From contig JASFXZ010000004.1 of assembly GCA_032209605.1 (NCBI GenBank), positions 35,870,401-35,934,400 of the forward strand: a stretch of DNA of 64,000 bases. Reading direction: 5' to 3'. Positions 37,269 to 48,823 of this stretch are shown here, one piece after another; the stretch's first letter is position 1; the number at the start of each line of letters is the position of its first letter. Made by a program: the position numbers and the translations under genes. The stretch comes from Mactromeris polynyma. Its lineage: Eukaryota > Mollusca > Bivalvia > Venerida > Mactridae. Below the pieces are notes generated by a model. It did not search any database. It saw only the letters and a program-made list of their open reading frames with translations, and was not told the origin of the DNA.

Positions 37269-38959
37269 TTTTGACCTTTGAAGTAATGGATGTATCAAAA
37301 GTTCTACATATTGTTAGTTCCGTTTTCAAATATGGTGTGGATAACATTAAAAGAGAGAGAATAAGTTGTTACAGGGAACTCTACATACATAAGACGTTTC
37401 CTCCCCAAAACAACAATCCATAAATCATAAGGCATTTAAGGAGGCTCAATGTATACGTAAATTGATAGGGGCGCAAAGAATGGCCTGGCCGACCATAAGG
37501 GATAACTAGGAAATTCAGCTGGCAACAATATGCCGAAATTGGGGAGAAAATATGATGAAAGGGAAGTTAACATACATTTAAAACACAAAAATAAATAATA
37601 ACCATACAGCGATTTACAACCAAATACAAACATTCTGATGACGTTTAATGTTGGTCAGGTCGAAAATGTAGTATTTAGGAAGTCCATGAAGCTTTGTATA
37701 ATTTCACCCCGTGACCTTGTGTTTGACCCTGAGAGACCCAGTACGACACTGGATGTGCATTACATTAAGACGAACATGCTGTAGTTCAGCTAGTAAATGC
37801 AGCCACTAAAAAACCCACAAGGATTTTCTACGATTGGAACCTGTAACCAAGTTTATTACCCCACGAGACACAGTACCGAACTGAACTTGGACTTTCATAA
37901 GACAAACATTGTGATCAACATTCATGAAGTTCAGCTCGAAATTGCGTTCTGTAGAAATCCACAAGGATTATCCATGATTTTCCACCGTGACCTAACTTTT
38001 GCGCCATATGAGCCGGTACTCTTCTGAACGTGATTTTATCAAGACATACATTTAAATTAAATGTTTTATGTATGTGACTTCCCTGTAGCTACGTATATTC
38101 TCTCTTTAGTTAAAGTTGACTAAGAAGCCTATAGAGTATTGTGACACAGTTTTGACCACACGTGACCTATACGACTATCACTTTAAACATCCTGATCAAA
38201 CTTCGTGTAATTTAGGTTTGCAAATTTAGCATGTGTCAGCAAGGACTCCCTATGATTTTACCTACTTTGTTCCACCAATGACCCATTATCAAACTTTACC
38301 AAGAGCTGGTTGAAACAAAAAGTCAGAGCAAGTTTCATCGAGGTTTGACCGAAATTGTGACCATTAGTGTGACCTCAACGATAATCTTTGGTTTGGCCTA
38401 TTGACATTTGTTTCACCCAAATGATCCAGTATCAAGCCTCTGTTGAGGCAAACATACTGTGCACGTGTCATCAAGTGTGTGTGTGGGCGGATGCCTGGGC
38501 ATCTTTATTACAGAGATATCAAGGTCTTACTATTTTATAATTAAATCATGACTTTAATTAATGAAAATTTGATCACCATTCACCAGAGCCTTACACATCG
38601 TTGTTGGTTGCCAGTTCAATGTGGTTTAAAAGATAGAAGAAGGGTATAATTCCTAAGCTCTGCATTTTGTCTGCTGAAAATATAAATGAATATTTGTCTT
38701 ACATTAATGACTCAGTCTTACAAAATATTGCCAATTGACGTCGCCGTTATCTAATAAGGCCCTTACAATCTAAAACAGTTGCTTATGTTTAATGTGTAGG
38801 CCAATGCTAATATATAGATATAATTTGCAGAACGAATTTTGGTTCCCGAAAAATGTCGCCAGAAAATATGGTGAAATGAATGCGTGAATTTTAACATTTT
38901 CAGCCATATTGTCGGTTAAGAAAATGAAATCCCTTTCTCTGTCGTTTCTTCGGTGGTTT

Positions 38960-39322
38960 CTAGTTTTTTGCCGTTATCCACTCCATAGATACGGTTTCTG
39001 TTGGTTTTTGTATATTGTTCAAAATCAGGCCTTTTCGTGTGATTTTAATCTCGCTTCTTTTCGGGAGAACTCCTTTTAACTCAGCATTTTGTTGAGCTAG
39101 CTTCTTATGTACTTCACTAAGTCTCTTCACTTGATCCTGAAGATTGCTGGTTGAATTATTCAGGTCATCAATCACGGTGACCACTTCCGCTAACTTAGTT
39201 TTCACCTTAGTCAATTTGTCATAAACTTTGTCTATTTCCACCTTTATTTCAGAGGTAAGTTGGTCCTTGAGCTCGGCCAGTTTTGGTTTACAAAAGCTTT
39301 GTAGCCAGTTTTTGGATAGCAT
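38960..39322 (-). pseudogene. Coiled-coil ORF fragment, probable retrotransposon ORF1
   Basis: A 120-residue frame starting MLSKNWLQSFCKPKLAELKD with heptad-like leucine and isoleucine spacing (about residues 15-85). It sits inside a segment present in unit B but absent from units A and C. A coiled-coil N-terminus followed by an abrupt stop is typical of ORF1 proteins of non-LTR elements, but no RRM or RT region follows. It could instead be an unrelated coiled-coil relic. Confidence 0.45.
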
Positions 39323-40775
39323 TGTCGAAAAAGGTATTCGACGCCAGTTGTTTAATATTATTGTTGATTATATACATGGCCGCTATGAGATCTCATTGAC
39401 GAGTCTTTGTTTATCTAAGCAATCATCGCATCTAATTTTGCGCGCTTCTCATCTTCCTATATCTCGTCTTTCTCAGTCCTTTCTTTATCGCTCTTATTTT
39501 ACGTTCTGTCTTTAACCCGTTCCCTCCTCGTATACGTATTTGGTTCCAATAATTAAAATACTACGTATTAAAACAGCTATTGAAGTGACCACTGTATAAA
39601 TAGTGCATAGTTGGCCATGTATATACCCGTAAATAATAACCAGTGAGCATCGTATTAGCTAGGTACATCGTAAAGCGGATTGGATTTTTGAATGTGCTTT
39701 TTTATTTACACGATTTGACGCGAACTTCATGGCTCAAATATTTTGCGGCGTCATTACCTGGACCTTGAAAACATTGCTGAATAAGATTTGCTGTTTTTTG
39801 TTCATGTTAATGTCTTTAATTTAATATATGCAGAACGTTAACTTGAATTCATCGTACAAGGTATGTTTGTCTTAAAATAGTCTATGTTGCATATGTTGCT
39901 CATATTACAAAGCAGCAACAATTCCTTGTGGTCAGAGGTTTTTGAGTACTTAAAATCTGCCTGTGGTAACTTTAGTGCATATATACACACACATTTGGTT
40001 ATTTTTGGCGTTTAATTAATTATTTATTGGTTGGGTGTTAAATGTCCACCATACATTCTAAAGTTGCCTCAACGTTGTATGATGGTTCTGTATTAGTTGC
40101 CAAATAACGTTGTCACAACGCTAAGAAACCCACAATTTCCCATTTATAGATATTTATAAGTAGGAGTAAAATAAGGATATTTCCTTGAACTTTTAGGGTG
40201 GCTGTGCGCTTTTTAGTGGGATTTTCTATGTATACTTCACCCATTAAATTCCTTCCAACAGTGTTGTCCCAACAATTCTCCATCTTTGTTTGTGATAGTC
40301 AGCCAGACTTGCCAATTTCCATAGATATTTGCCCTTATACCTCCTCGATCCCTTATGTTTCGTAGGCTGATTTATCCCGGGATCTGTGTGAGGGGGCATT
40401 GTCTTGTGAATGTGGCGTTCCCTGTAGGAACTTTATATTTCTTTATTTATTAATTTGACACCCTAAATAAAGAATATGGTATCAAAAACGACAATATTAA
40501 ACACATATTTAATATTTCAACAGTTTATTTTGTACAATTAAAAAATTCATGTTTATGCAGGAACTATCAAAGTCGTATTTAGTACATAAAGAAATCTAGA
40601 AAGAAGTAAACAGAGTCGAAATTAAAACGTCCAGTAATTTATAAGCACTCTGTACTCATGTGTTCATCATAACTAAATGATAACATAAATAAGCGAACTA
40701 TGCTCTATTCGTAATGATTATGATGAAAACGCCAAATAAACCAAGTACATAGTTGGAACAGATGTAACACGATTA

Positions 40776-40867
40776 CTATTTAAAGATATGCATCATAATA
40801 ATGACGACAACTGCTCTGAACCATGCAAATGCGAAGATCACACCACGGTTGTATTCGTGACTGTCAC
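40776..40867 (-). CDS. Copy B exon: hydrophobic C-terminal anchor
   Basis: After tttttcag, GDSHEYNRG leads into a hydrophobic run and stop TAG. Copy A has the same exon at 33371-33462. Copy C has lost 30 nt of it (44745-44806). Confidence 0.8.
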
Positions 40868-43081
40868 CTGAAAAACAGACAATATGCATTGACATTTCAC
40901 ACAACGTCACGTATAAACTTTCATGTCTTAGAGAGCCAAAGTACCTGTTCTGACCATATATAGGTCAGTCAAGGAAATCATTTATTTACAATTAAGAGAG
41001 GTAGTTAGGACTGTTTTTTTTCTGTACAAAAGTGTTATATAAACATTTACTTATAGTAAGTTAAGAGTCGAATTTGGAAGTAAACAAATAATGTATTAAG
41101 TAATAAAACATCTACGTACCAAATTTGATACATATGTTATCTTTATTGCATGCACAATGTCTCCCATGGTAGCCAGGTTTACATCCATACGTGCAAGTTC
41201 CATTGTCAATGTTACAGACTCCATTCAAACAATTGTCGGGACAAGTTTGAAGACAATTGGAAGCCCAGTATCCACTTTCACATTGAGGACATAACTCGCT
41301 CGAAGAACATAGTGTGCAATGTTTAATACAACTGACTGTACAATTGTCAGCAAGTTTACCGCTAGTTTTACACAAATTATTTGCTGGAGGACATGGTCCG
41401 TTTCCTTCACTACAATTGCCTTGCAACATATTACAGGTATTGCCAATCAGACCAGCTTTACATATCGTACAGAACGCTTCTGACTGACAAGCGAAACACG
41501 TAGTAGGACATGTCAAAGTACAATTTGAATACATATCATAGTTTCCATCCACACATCGATCACATTTTTCTCTTGTAAAATTATCCTTACATTTACAATG
41601 TCCTGTTTGTTGATCACATGTTCCATTTGTACAACCAATACCACACATACTCTGACATATATGTCCATATCGACCATGAATGCATTCACTACAGTTCAAT
41701 CCCGTGTACCCAGGCTTGCATACACATTCCCCAGTTATTTTATCACAAGTTCCATCTAAACAACCATCGCTACATATCAGATGACAGTTAGTTCCATATC
41801 TACCATGTGTACATGTATCACAAGTGCTTCCTGTAAAGTTTTCCATACATGTACATTTACCAGTACGTTTTTCACAGAGTCTGTTAAAACAACCTGTACT
41901 ACATTGTATGTGACATCGCCCGCCGAACCTGCCTTTCACACATTCTTGACAATGGTCTGCATAGTCGCAAGATGCGCATACTTTGCTACATGGAACGCAT
42001 CCAAGGTGATTTGGATCGCGCGTCTTGAAAGTCCCCTTTGGACATCTATCACACAAGTACGGACTGCTACATCCCTCACAGTTGTATGGTGGACGGCAAG
42101 TGAGAGAAAAACTTATTACTGTAATTTAAACAGCCAAAATACTTTTTAAATGCATTAAGACGACAATTATTTTTTTAAATAAGATTGACCAATGAACCAA
42201 CCATAATTATCGGAACATGATACAAATACAATGTCTAAAAAATATATATCAATTTTAACGTTACATTTGTCCAATTGTTTTCGTTCTGAATACATTTCTC
42301 AGAGTTGAAAGATCCTTTGTCACGTCCTGCATTGATAAAGATACTTTGTGTCGATTGACACTATACGCTATCGTTTACGTAAATACTTCAATGCTCTTCG
42401 TCGTTAATGGTGGATGCCAATGTAAGAGTCGGAACATCAGAATGCACTGAATTGATCAAACAATCGGTTCTTGTCATTATCAGCATAAATTAATTTATTG
42501 TGTAAAATATAAAGGCACAACACCTTTCCGGTGGGAATCTCACACATTTTGTATTGAAAGAATGTGTATCGGGCAGTTTATAGCTAAGCAATTCGAAGCA
42601 CAAGGTTCTGAATCCGTCGTTTATTCTTTTAAACAAGTATTCCATTAAGATCAGTAAACACGACTTTATATTCGATAGTTATTAAACAAGAGTCTAAATA
42701 TACGCATTGGATTTTACCGACTGAAAAACATCTTACAGAAAAATTTGTGACTTAGGCGTTTCCTGTAGCTACGTATTCTCTCTCGTTTAATAAACTTGTC
42801 ATTATGATTTGTATATTTAAATTGGTTGGAAAATAGATTCTAAAAACGACATGTGTCTTTAATAGAAATCAGACGTCATACAATTAATTGCAGAACATAA
42901 CATTATTGTTTTTCTTTCAAAACAATAATAAAGACAAGCGTAAAATGCAGTGTTTTGAAATATATATATATGTCCTTTACTTTGCGTTAACGTATCAACG
43001 ATTATGATAAGTAGTATATGTATTTACCTTGATCCACGTGCAGGAATGCATAAATAAAAACCAAACGAAACATGTCTTCAC
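40776..43081 (-). CDS. Multi-EGF surface protein (Draper/MEGF/SREC-like), copy B, intact
   Basis: Three coding exons, all phase 1: 43028-43073 (ATG at 43073; exon from 43081), 41120-42118 and 40776-40867, total 1137 nt, 378 residues. A non-coding 5' exon ends at 43315. The product has a signal peptide MFRLVFIYAFLHV, then about eight Cys-rich repeats of the form GRYGxxCxxxCxxGCxxGxCDxxTGxC. This spacing is known from Draper, MEGF10 and scavenger receptor F proteins, which bind apoptotic or microbial ligands. The last exon encodes a hydrophobic stretch (GVIFAFAWFRAVVVIIMMHI) that ends two residues before the stop, so there is no cytoplasmic tail. It is either a bare anchor or a GPI signal. It is the only undamaged member of the tandem trio. 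Confidence 0.85.
41120..42118 (-). CDS. Copy B exon: EGF-like repeat block
   Basis: A single 999-nt exon between attacag and g|gtacgtag holds all EGF-like repeats, unusual for repeats that are often split one per exon. It opens RPPYNCEGC and ends DNICIKF, with roughly 60 cysteines. It is open throughout, unlike its paralogue at 33721-34724. Confidence 0.88.
43028..43081 (-). CDS. Copy B exon: start codon and signal peptide
   Basis: Begins after ttacag with GTGAAGAC then ATG, encodes MFRLVFIYAFLHVDQ and ends in phase 1 before gtaaata. Near-identical exons exist at 35660-35713 (A) and 46430-46483 (C). Confidence 0.85.
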
Positions 43082-43449
43082 CTGTAATTATTGAAGCTCT
43101 TTTGGATTACGTTACATACATTTGCAACTAAAAAGGTATTAAATACTACTAAAAAATGTATGCATGTTATTAGATACCTTATTCGTAAACATTTGCGACA
43201 AGTACCATTTTATACATAGTATAAAATCAGATTTAATTAAGTTAAACGTAATATAATAATAGCCTTTATACTCTACCACAAAGTGTAATGTAGATTTATA
43301 TAATCATGACTTACCCTGTATGTATTCTCGCGAGGTTAACAATACTGTTGTTAACAAAACACTCCATTAAAATGTAAGAATAACACGCTGATTATATATT
43401 TTCAGTTTGTAAGTTTTGCGTTGTCATCTTAACGCTTTTTTGCACATTT

Positions 43450-43920
43450 ATGTTTAGTCAAGCGTGCGCACGTATTTCTTGAGTGATCATTTGCCAATCG
43501 TGCGCAAGTGTCTCTGTGGTGATTATTTGCCAACTTGCGCAACTGTCTCTAGGGCGATTATTTGCCAAGCTAGCCAAGTCTTTCTTGCCAAGTCAGATTT
43601 GGAAGTAAAACAACTACTTTATTTGGTATTAAAATATCTACGTACCAGTTAACTACAATTCAATCCCGTGTACCCAGGCTTGCATACACATTCCCCAGTT
43701 ATTTTATCACAAGTTCTTCTATTTGCCAAGCGTGCACACGTGTCCCTATGGTGATTATTTGCCAAGCGTAAGCAAGTCTTTCTTTGGTGATTATTTGCCA
43801 AGCTTGCACAAGTACTCCTAGGGTGATTATTTGCAAAGCGTGCGCAAGTGTCCCAAAAGTGATTATTTTCCAAGCGTGCCAAATGGTCTCTAGGGTGATT
43901 ATTTGGCACGCTTGCGCAAG
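43450..43920. repeat. 36-bp minisatellite upstream of EGF copy B
   Basis: About nine to ten units of the same 36-bp family as at 36093-37268, interrupted at 43591-43716 by an EGF-gene fragment. It is the shortest of the three arrays. Confidence 0.92.
43591..43716 (-). pseudogene. 126-bp EGF-gene fragment inside the minisatellite
   Basis: Base-for-base identical by eye to 45006-45131: downstream flank, the splice donor gtacgtag, the copy-C-specific stop junction (tgtagttaactg) and the end of the truncated EGF exon. It sits mid-array with minisatellite on both sides. Because it carries the copy-C deletion junction, it must derive from copy C or from the same event. Confidence 0.93.
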
Positions 43921-44744
43921 TGTTATCACAACGTTGAGAAAACAATACATTCTAACGTTGCCTCAACGTTGTATGACGGTTGTGTATTGGTTGCCAAATA
44001 ACGTTGTCACAACGCTAAGAAACCTATAATAAGAGCGTTGTGGCAACGTTATGTGAATGCTGGGATATCGCGGGATTCAATTTGTATAGTGAAATTTCCC
44101 ATTTATAGATATTTATAAGTAGGAGTAAAATAAGGATATTTCCTTGAACTTTTAGGGTGGCTGTGCGCTTTTTAGTGGGATTTTCTATGTATACTTCACC
44201 CATTAAATTCCTTCCAACAGTGTTGTCCCAACAATTCTCCATCTTTGTTTGTGATAGTCGGCCAGACAATGCATTACTTGCCAATTTCCATAGATATTTG
44301 CCCTTATACCTCCTCGATCCCTTATGTTTCGTAGGCTGATTTATCCCGGGATCTGTGTGAGGGGTCATTGTCTTGTGAATGTGGCGTTCCCTGTAGGAAC
44401 TTTATATTTCTTTATTTATTAATTTGACACCCTAAATAAGGAATATGGTATCAAAAACGACAATGTTAAACACATATTTAATATTTCAACAGTTTATTTG
44501 GTACAATTAAAGAATTCATGTTTATGCAGGAATTATCAAAGTCGTATTTAGTACATAAAGAAATATAGAAAGAAGTAAACAGAATCGAAATTAAAACGTC
44601 CAGTAATTTAAAAGCACTCTGTACTCATGTGTTCACCATAACTAAATGATAACAATAAATAAGCGAACTTTGCTCTATCGTAATGATTATGATGAAAACG
44701 CCAATAAAACCAAGTACACAGTTGGAACAGGTGTAACACGATTA

Positions 44745-44806
44745 CTATTTAAAGATAAACATCATAATAATGACGACAACTGCTCGGTTGTATTCGTGAC
44801 TGTCAC
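44745..44806 (-). pseudogene. Copy C anchor exon with 30-nt deletion
   Basis: Same acceptor and stop as the 92-nt anchor exons of A and B, but 30 nt are missing in frame, so the hydrophobic run shrinks from about 20 to about 11 residues (AVVVIIMMFIF). It lies beyond the stop codon of copy C and is probably untranslated. Confidence 0.75.
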
Positions 44807-45063
44807 CTGAAAAAACAGACATTATGCATTGACATTTCACACAACGTCACGTATATTCTTAATGTCTTAGAGAGCCAAAGTACTTGTTCTGACAATAGAT
44901 AGGTCAGTCAAGGAAATCATTTATTGACAAGTAAGAGAGGTAATTTTGACTGTTTTTTGTTCTGTACAAATGTGTAATATAAGCATTTACTTATGGTAGG
45001 TTTAGAGTCAGATTTGGAAGTAAAACAACTACTTTATTTGGTATTAAAATATCTACGTACCAG

Positions 45064-46475
45064 TTAACTACAATTCAATCCCGTGTACCCAGGCTTGCAT
45101 ACACATTCCCCAGTTATTTTATCACAAGTTCCATCTAAACAACCATCGCTACATATCAGATGACAGTTAGTACCGTATCTACCATGTGTACATTTATCAC
45201 AAGTGCTTCCTGTGAAATTTTCCTTACATGTACATTTTCCAGTACGTTTTTCACAAAGTCTGCTTAAACACCTTGTACTACATTGTAAGTGACATCGCCC
45301 GCCGAACCTTCCTTTCACACATTCTTGACAATGGCCTGCATAGTCGCAAGATGCGCATACTTTGCTACATGGTACGCATCCGAGGTGCAATGGATCGTGC
45401 GTCTTGAAAGTCCATTTTGGACATCTATCACACAAGTACGGGATACATCCTTCACAGTTGTATGGTGGACGGCATATGAGAGAAATACTTATTACTGTAA
45501 TGTAAACAGCACAAATACTTTTTAATTGCATTGAGAAGACTATGAATATTTTAAATAAAATTTTCCTATAAACCAACCATAATTTTAGGAACATAATACA
45601 AATGCAATGTCTAAAACATATCAAATATATAACAATTTTAACGGTACATTTGTCGAATTGTTTTCGTTTTGATTACATTTCTCAGAGTTGAAAGCTCCTT
45701 TGTCACGTCCTGCATTGATAAAAACACTTTGTGTCGATTGACATTATACATTCTCAAATACGTAGATAAGTCAATGCTCTTCATCGTTTAAAGTGGATGC
45801 CCATGTAAGAGTCGGAACATCAGAACGCACTGAATTGATTAAACAATCGGTTATTGTCATTATCAGCAGCAATTAAATTGATAGTGTAAAATATCAAGGC
45901 AGGAAACTTTTCCGGTGGGAATCTCACATTTTTTGTAGAGCAAGAATGTGCATCGGGCAGTTTATAACTAAGCGTTCCGAAGCACAAGGTTCTGAACCCG
46001 TCGTTTATTCTTTTAAACAAGTATTCCATTAAGATTAGTAAACTCGTCATTATATTCGTTTTAAAATCATGTGATTACTATGAGTCGTCGCGCATGATAC
46101 GCTTGTTATTAAACAAGAGTCCAAGTATACGCATTGGATTTTACTGACTGTAAAACATCTTACAGAATAATTTTTTACTTAATATACTTTACTATAAGTC
46201 ATTATAATTTGTACATTTAAATGGGTTGGAAAATAGATTATAAAAACGACATGTGTGTTTGATATAAATCAGACGTCATATAATTAATTGCAGAACATAG
46301 CATAAAAATATACTTTTAGAGCAATAATAAAGACAAGCGTAAAATGCAGTGTTTTAAAAAACGTATAGATCTGTCCTTTACTATGCGTTAACGTATCAAC
46401 TATTATGATAAGTAGTATATATTTTTTACCTTGACCCACGTGCAGGAATGCATAAATAACAACCACAAGAAACAT
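45064..46475 (-). CDS. Multi-EGF gene copy C, truncated soluble form
   Basis: Leader exon 46430-46475 (MFLVVVIYAFLHVGQ; exon from 46483) joins in phase 1 to 45064-45494, ending with TAA, for a predicted 158 residues. A non-coding 5' exon ends at 46695. The EGF exon matches copy B up to GLNC, then about 570 bp are deleted and replaced by a 5-bp filler (taact). This creates the stop just before the preserved donor gtacgtag. The predicted product has the first three or so EGF-like repeats and no anchor, so it would be secreted. The stop lies upstream of an exon junction, so nonsense-mediated decay is possible. Either a decoy-like soluble paralogue or a pseudogene. Confidence 0.65.
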
Positions 46476-46849
46476 GACTTCACCTGTAACTAATGAAGCT
46501 TTTTTGTAATACGTTACATAAACTAAAACGCTATAACATACACAAACAATGTGTTATGCATGCTATTATATACCTTATTGGTTCACATTTGCAACAAATA
46601 CCATTTTATATAGTATAAAAAATGAAATTAAATAATAATAGCCGTTATATTCTACCATATAAGTATTATTTAGTTTCATATAATCATGACTTACCTTGTA
46701 TGTATTCTCGCAAGGTAAACAATACTGTTGTATACAAACACACGAATAAAATGTGAGTAGATCACGCTGATAATATATTGTTTGTGTTTATAAGTTTTGC
46801 ATTGCATTTACACGCTTTGTTACACATTTCAATTTAGCTAACCTGAGTT

Positions 46850-47410
46850 TTTATTATTTGTCAAGCTAGCGTTAGTATCTCTCGGGTGATTTTGCCAAGC
46901 ATGCGCAAGTGTCTCTCGGCTGATTATTTGACAATCGTGCGCATGTGTCTCTCGGCTGATTATTTGCCAATCGTGCGCATGTGTCTCTCGGGTGATTTTG
47001 CCAAGCGTGCGCAAGTGTCTCTCGGCTGATTATTTGCCAAGCGTGCGCAAGTGTCTCTCGGCTGATTATTTGCCAATCGTGCGCATGTGTCTCTCGGCTG
47101 ATTATTTGCCAAGCTTGCGCAAGTGTCTCTCGGGTGATTATTTGCCAAGCTTACGCAAGTGTCTCTCGGCTGATTATTTGCCAAGCTTACGCAAGTGTCT
47201 TTCGGCTGATGATTTGCCAAGCTTACGCAAGTGTCTCTCGGCTGATTATTTGCCAAGCTTACGCAAGTGTCTCTCGGCTGATTATTTGCCAAGCGTGCGC
47301 AAGTGTCTCTCGGCTGATTATTTGCCAATCGTGCGCATGTGTCTCTCGGGTGATTATTTGCCCAGCGTTCCCAAGTCTGTCTCGGATGACTATTTGCCAT
47401 TCGTGTTAAG
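46850..47410. repeat. 36-bp minisatellite upstream of EGF copy C
   Basis: About 15 rather homogeneous units (gattatttgccaagcgtgcg, caagtgtctctcggct), same family as at 36093-37268 but with a distinct cggct variant, indicating separate amplification after duplication. Confidence 0.92.
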
Positions 47411-48815
47411 GTTATTCCATTTCATTTACCCCCCCCCCCTTCACACACACAGACTGCAGGTAAACACCACCCTATGAGACATTTGGGATTGAGAAAATGT
47501 AAGGGCAAATAACTATTGGAAAGTAGAAGTAAGGAATTAACTGTGTGATGACCATAGAGAGTTCTAAGGGTCAAAATATTGAATGGTCAAGCTAAGAAAC
47601 ACAGCTGCCACGGGCTGAAATAGGGAAGAATAGGACATGAATATTATATCAAAAGAGAGAGAATAAGTTTCTACAGGGAACGCCACATACATAAGACAGT
47701 GCCCCCCCCCCCCACACACACACACACAGACCTCCAGGAAAACAACAATCCATAAAACATATGATGAGGCTCAATTAGGGATAACTAGGTGAATAAAAGA
47801 GGCCAAACAGGGTGGGTTAGTGGATAGAACTGTCAAGTCAAGGAACTGCATATGGGGAAAGGGGAACTTAACAATCATCAAAAATGTAGAAAGAACAATC
47901 ACATAGCAATGTAACTGCCAGTAAAATACTCGGTGTTTACATGGGTTTAACAGTTGGCTTACCTCACACTACAACACTATATGGTCAATGATTTCCAATA
48001 AAAGCACATACCTGGGCTAACTAGGCAGTAGGCTATTAAATATTACGACAGACAGACAGACAGTCCAATTATGCTATAAAGCCCACGAGGTTATACAGTA
48101 TACAACATGATCACATACATGTTTCCATACAGCAATATTTCATTTACTTACACAATAACATATATGTATATAATCCAGTACGAAGAAAAAAGCAGTCTTA
48201 TCCTTACCTAAAATACTGGCGACAGGGAAATGGAGTGGGAATTTAACATATAGACAAAGAAACAAAAGATACATGTTGCGTTGTTTCTGTTGGATCACTT
48301 CATTGGCATGCTTTAAAGGACGTCAGCTTGGAGAATTCCAAGAACAACTTTAAAGTAATTAATATGAAAAAGAAGATTATGAAAAGAAAAACAAGCAGTA
48401 TATGGTTGAGATACTAACCTACCAACCAACTGTTAAATTATATTCAGTATATATTATAGTATTGGCACGTTAATACACAGTTTATATGACCTATACCAAG
48501 TATATACATGTTGAACACAAACAAGACATTCAGTTAGTAATCTTCCTCAAGATGCTGGTACTTAATTTCCTTTTATAGAACTACTTGTATAAAATGTGTA
48601 AATGGAGAATAACTTTCACTTTGTTCCATCTTTTTTATTAACACTGTAACTCACAATTGACAATCACGTATCGCAAAATAAATTTTCTTAAAAGTGTTTC
48701 TTGTTTGTGCGCAATTTATCATTATAAATGTTCCATTCATGATAATTGTCTTCATCCGATTTGTTTAAGGTTCTGTAAACAACTTCCAAGCGCTTTATAA
48801 TGATTCTTCAGTATG
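47411..48815. other. Intergenic, with remnant of a fourth duplication unit
   Basis: No gene. Segment 47645-47795 (agagagagaataagtttcta, acataagacagtgcccc, aacaacaatccataaaacat) matches the start of units A and B, so a fourth unit once began here. Poly-C/CA microsatellites occur at about 47430-47450 and 47702-47730. Confidence 0.7.
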
Positions 48816-48823
48816 TTTTTATT

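Larger units (their letters stand above)
37320..43920. repeat. Segmental duplication unit B (about 6.6 kb)
   Basis: Colinear with unit A from atggtgtggataacattaaa through the EGF gene and minisatellite. It differs by replacement of the region equivalent to 31700-32235 with a retroelement-like segment (about 38912-39775) and by a shorter minisatellite. Confidence 0.9.
43921..47410. repeat. Segmental duplication unit C (5'-truncated, about 3.5 kb)
   Basis: Starts inside the AACGTTG cluster (ttatcacaacgttgagaaaa, equivalent to about 32514 in unit A) directly after the unit-B minisatellite. It then follows the same order: TIR-element right end, EGF gene copy C, 36-bp minisatellite. Confidence 0.88.

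Noticed and set aside
44024..44368. 114-codon minus-strand frame in unit C
   Set aside because: Lies in the dispersed TIR-element terminus and AACGTTG cluster; not conserved as an open frame in units A and B.
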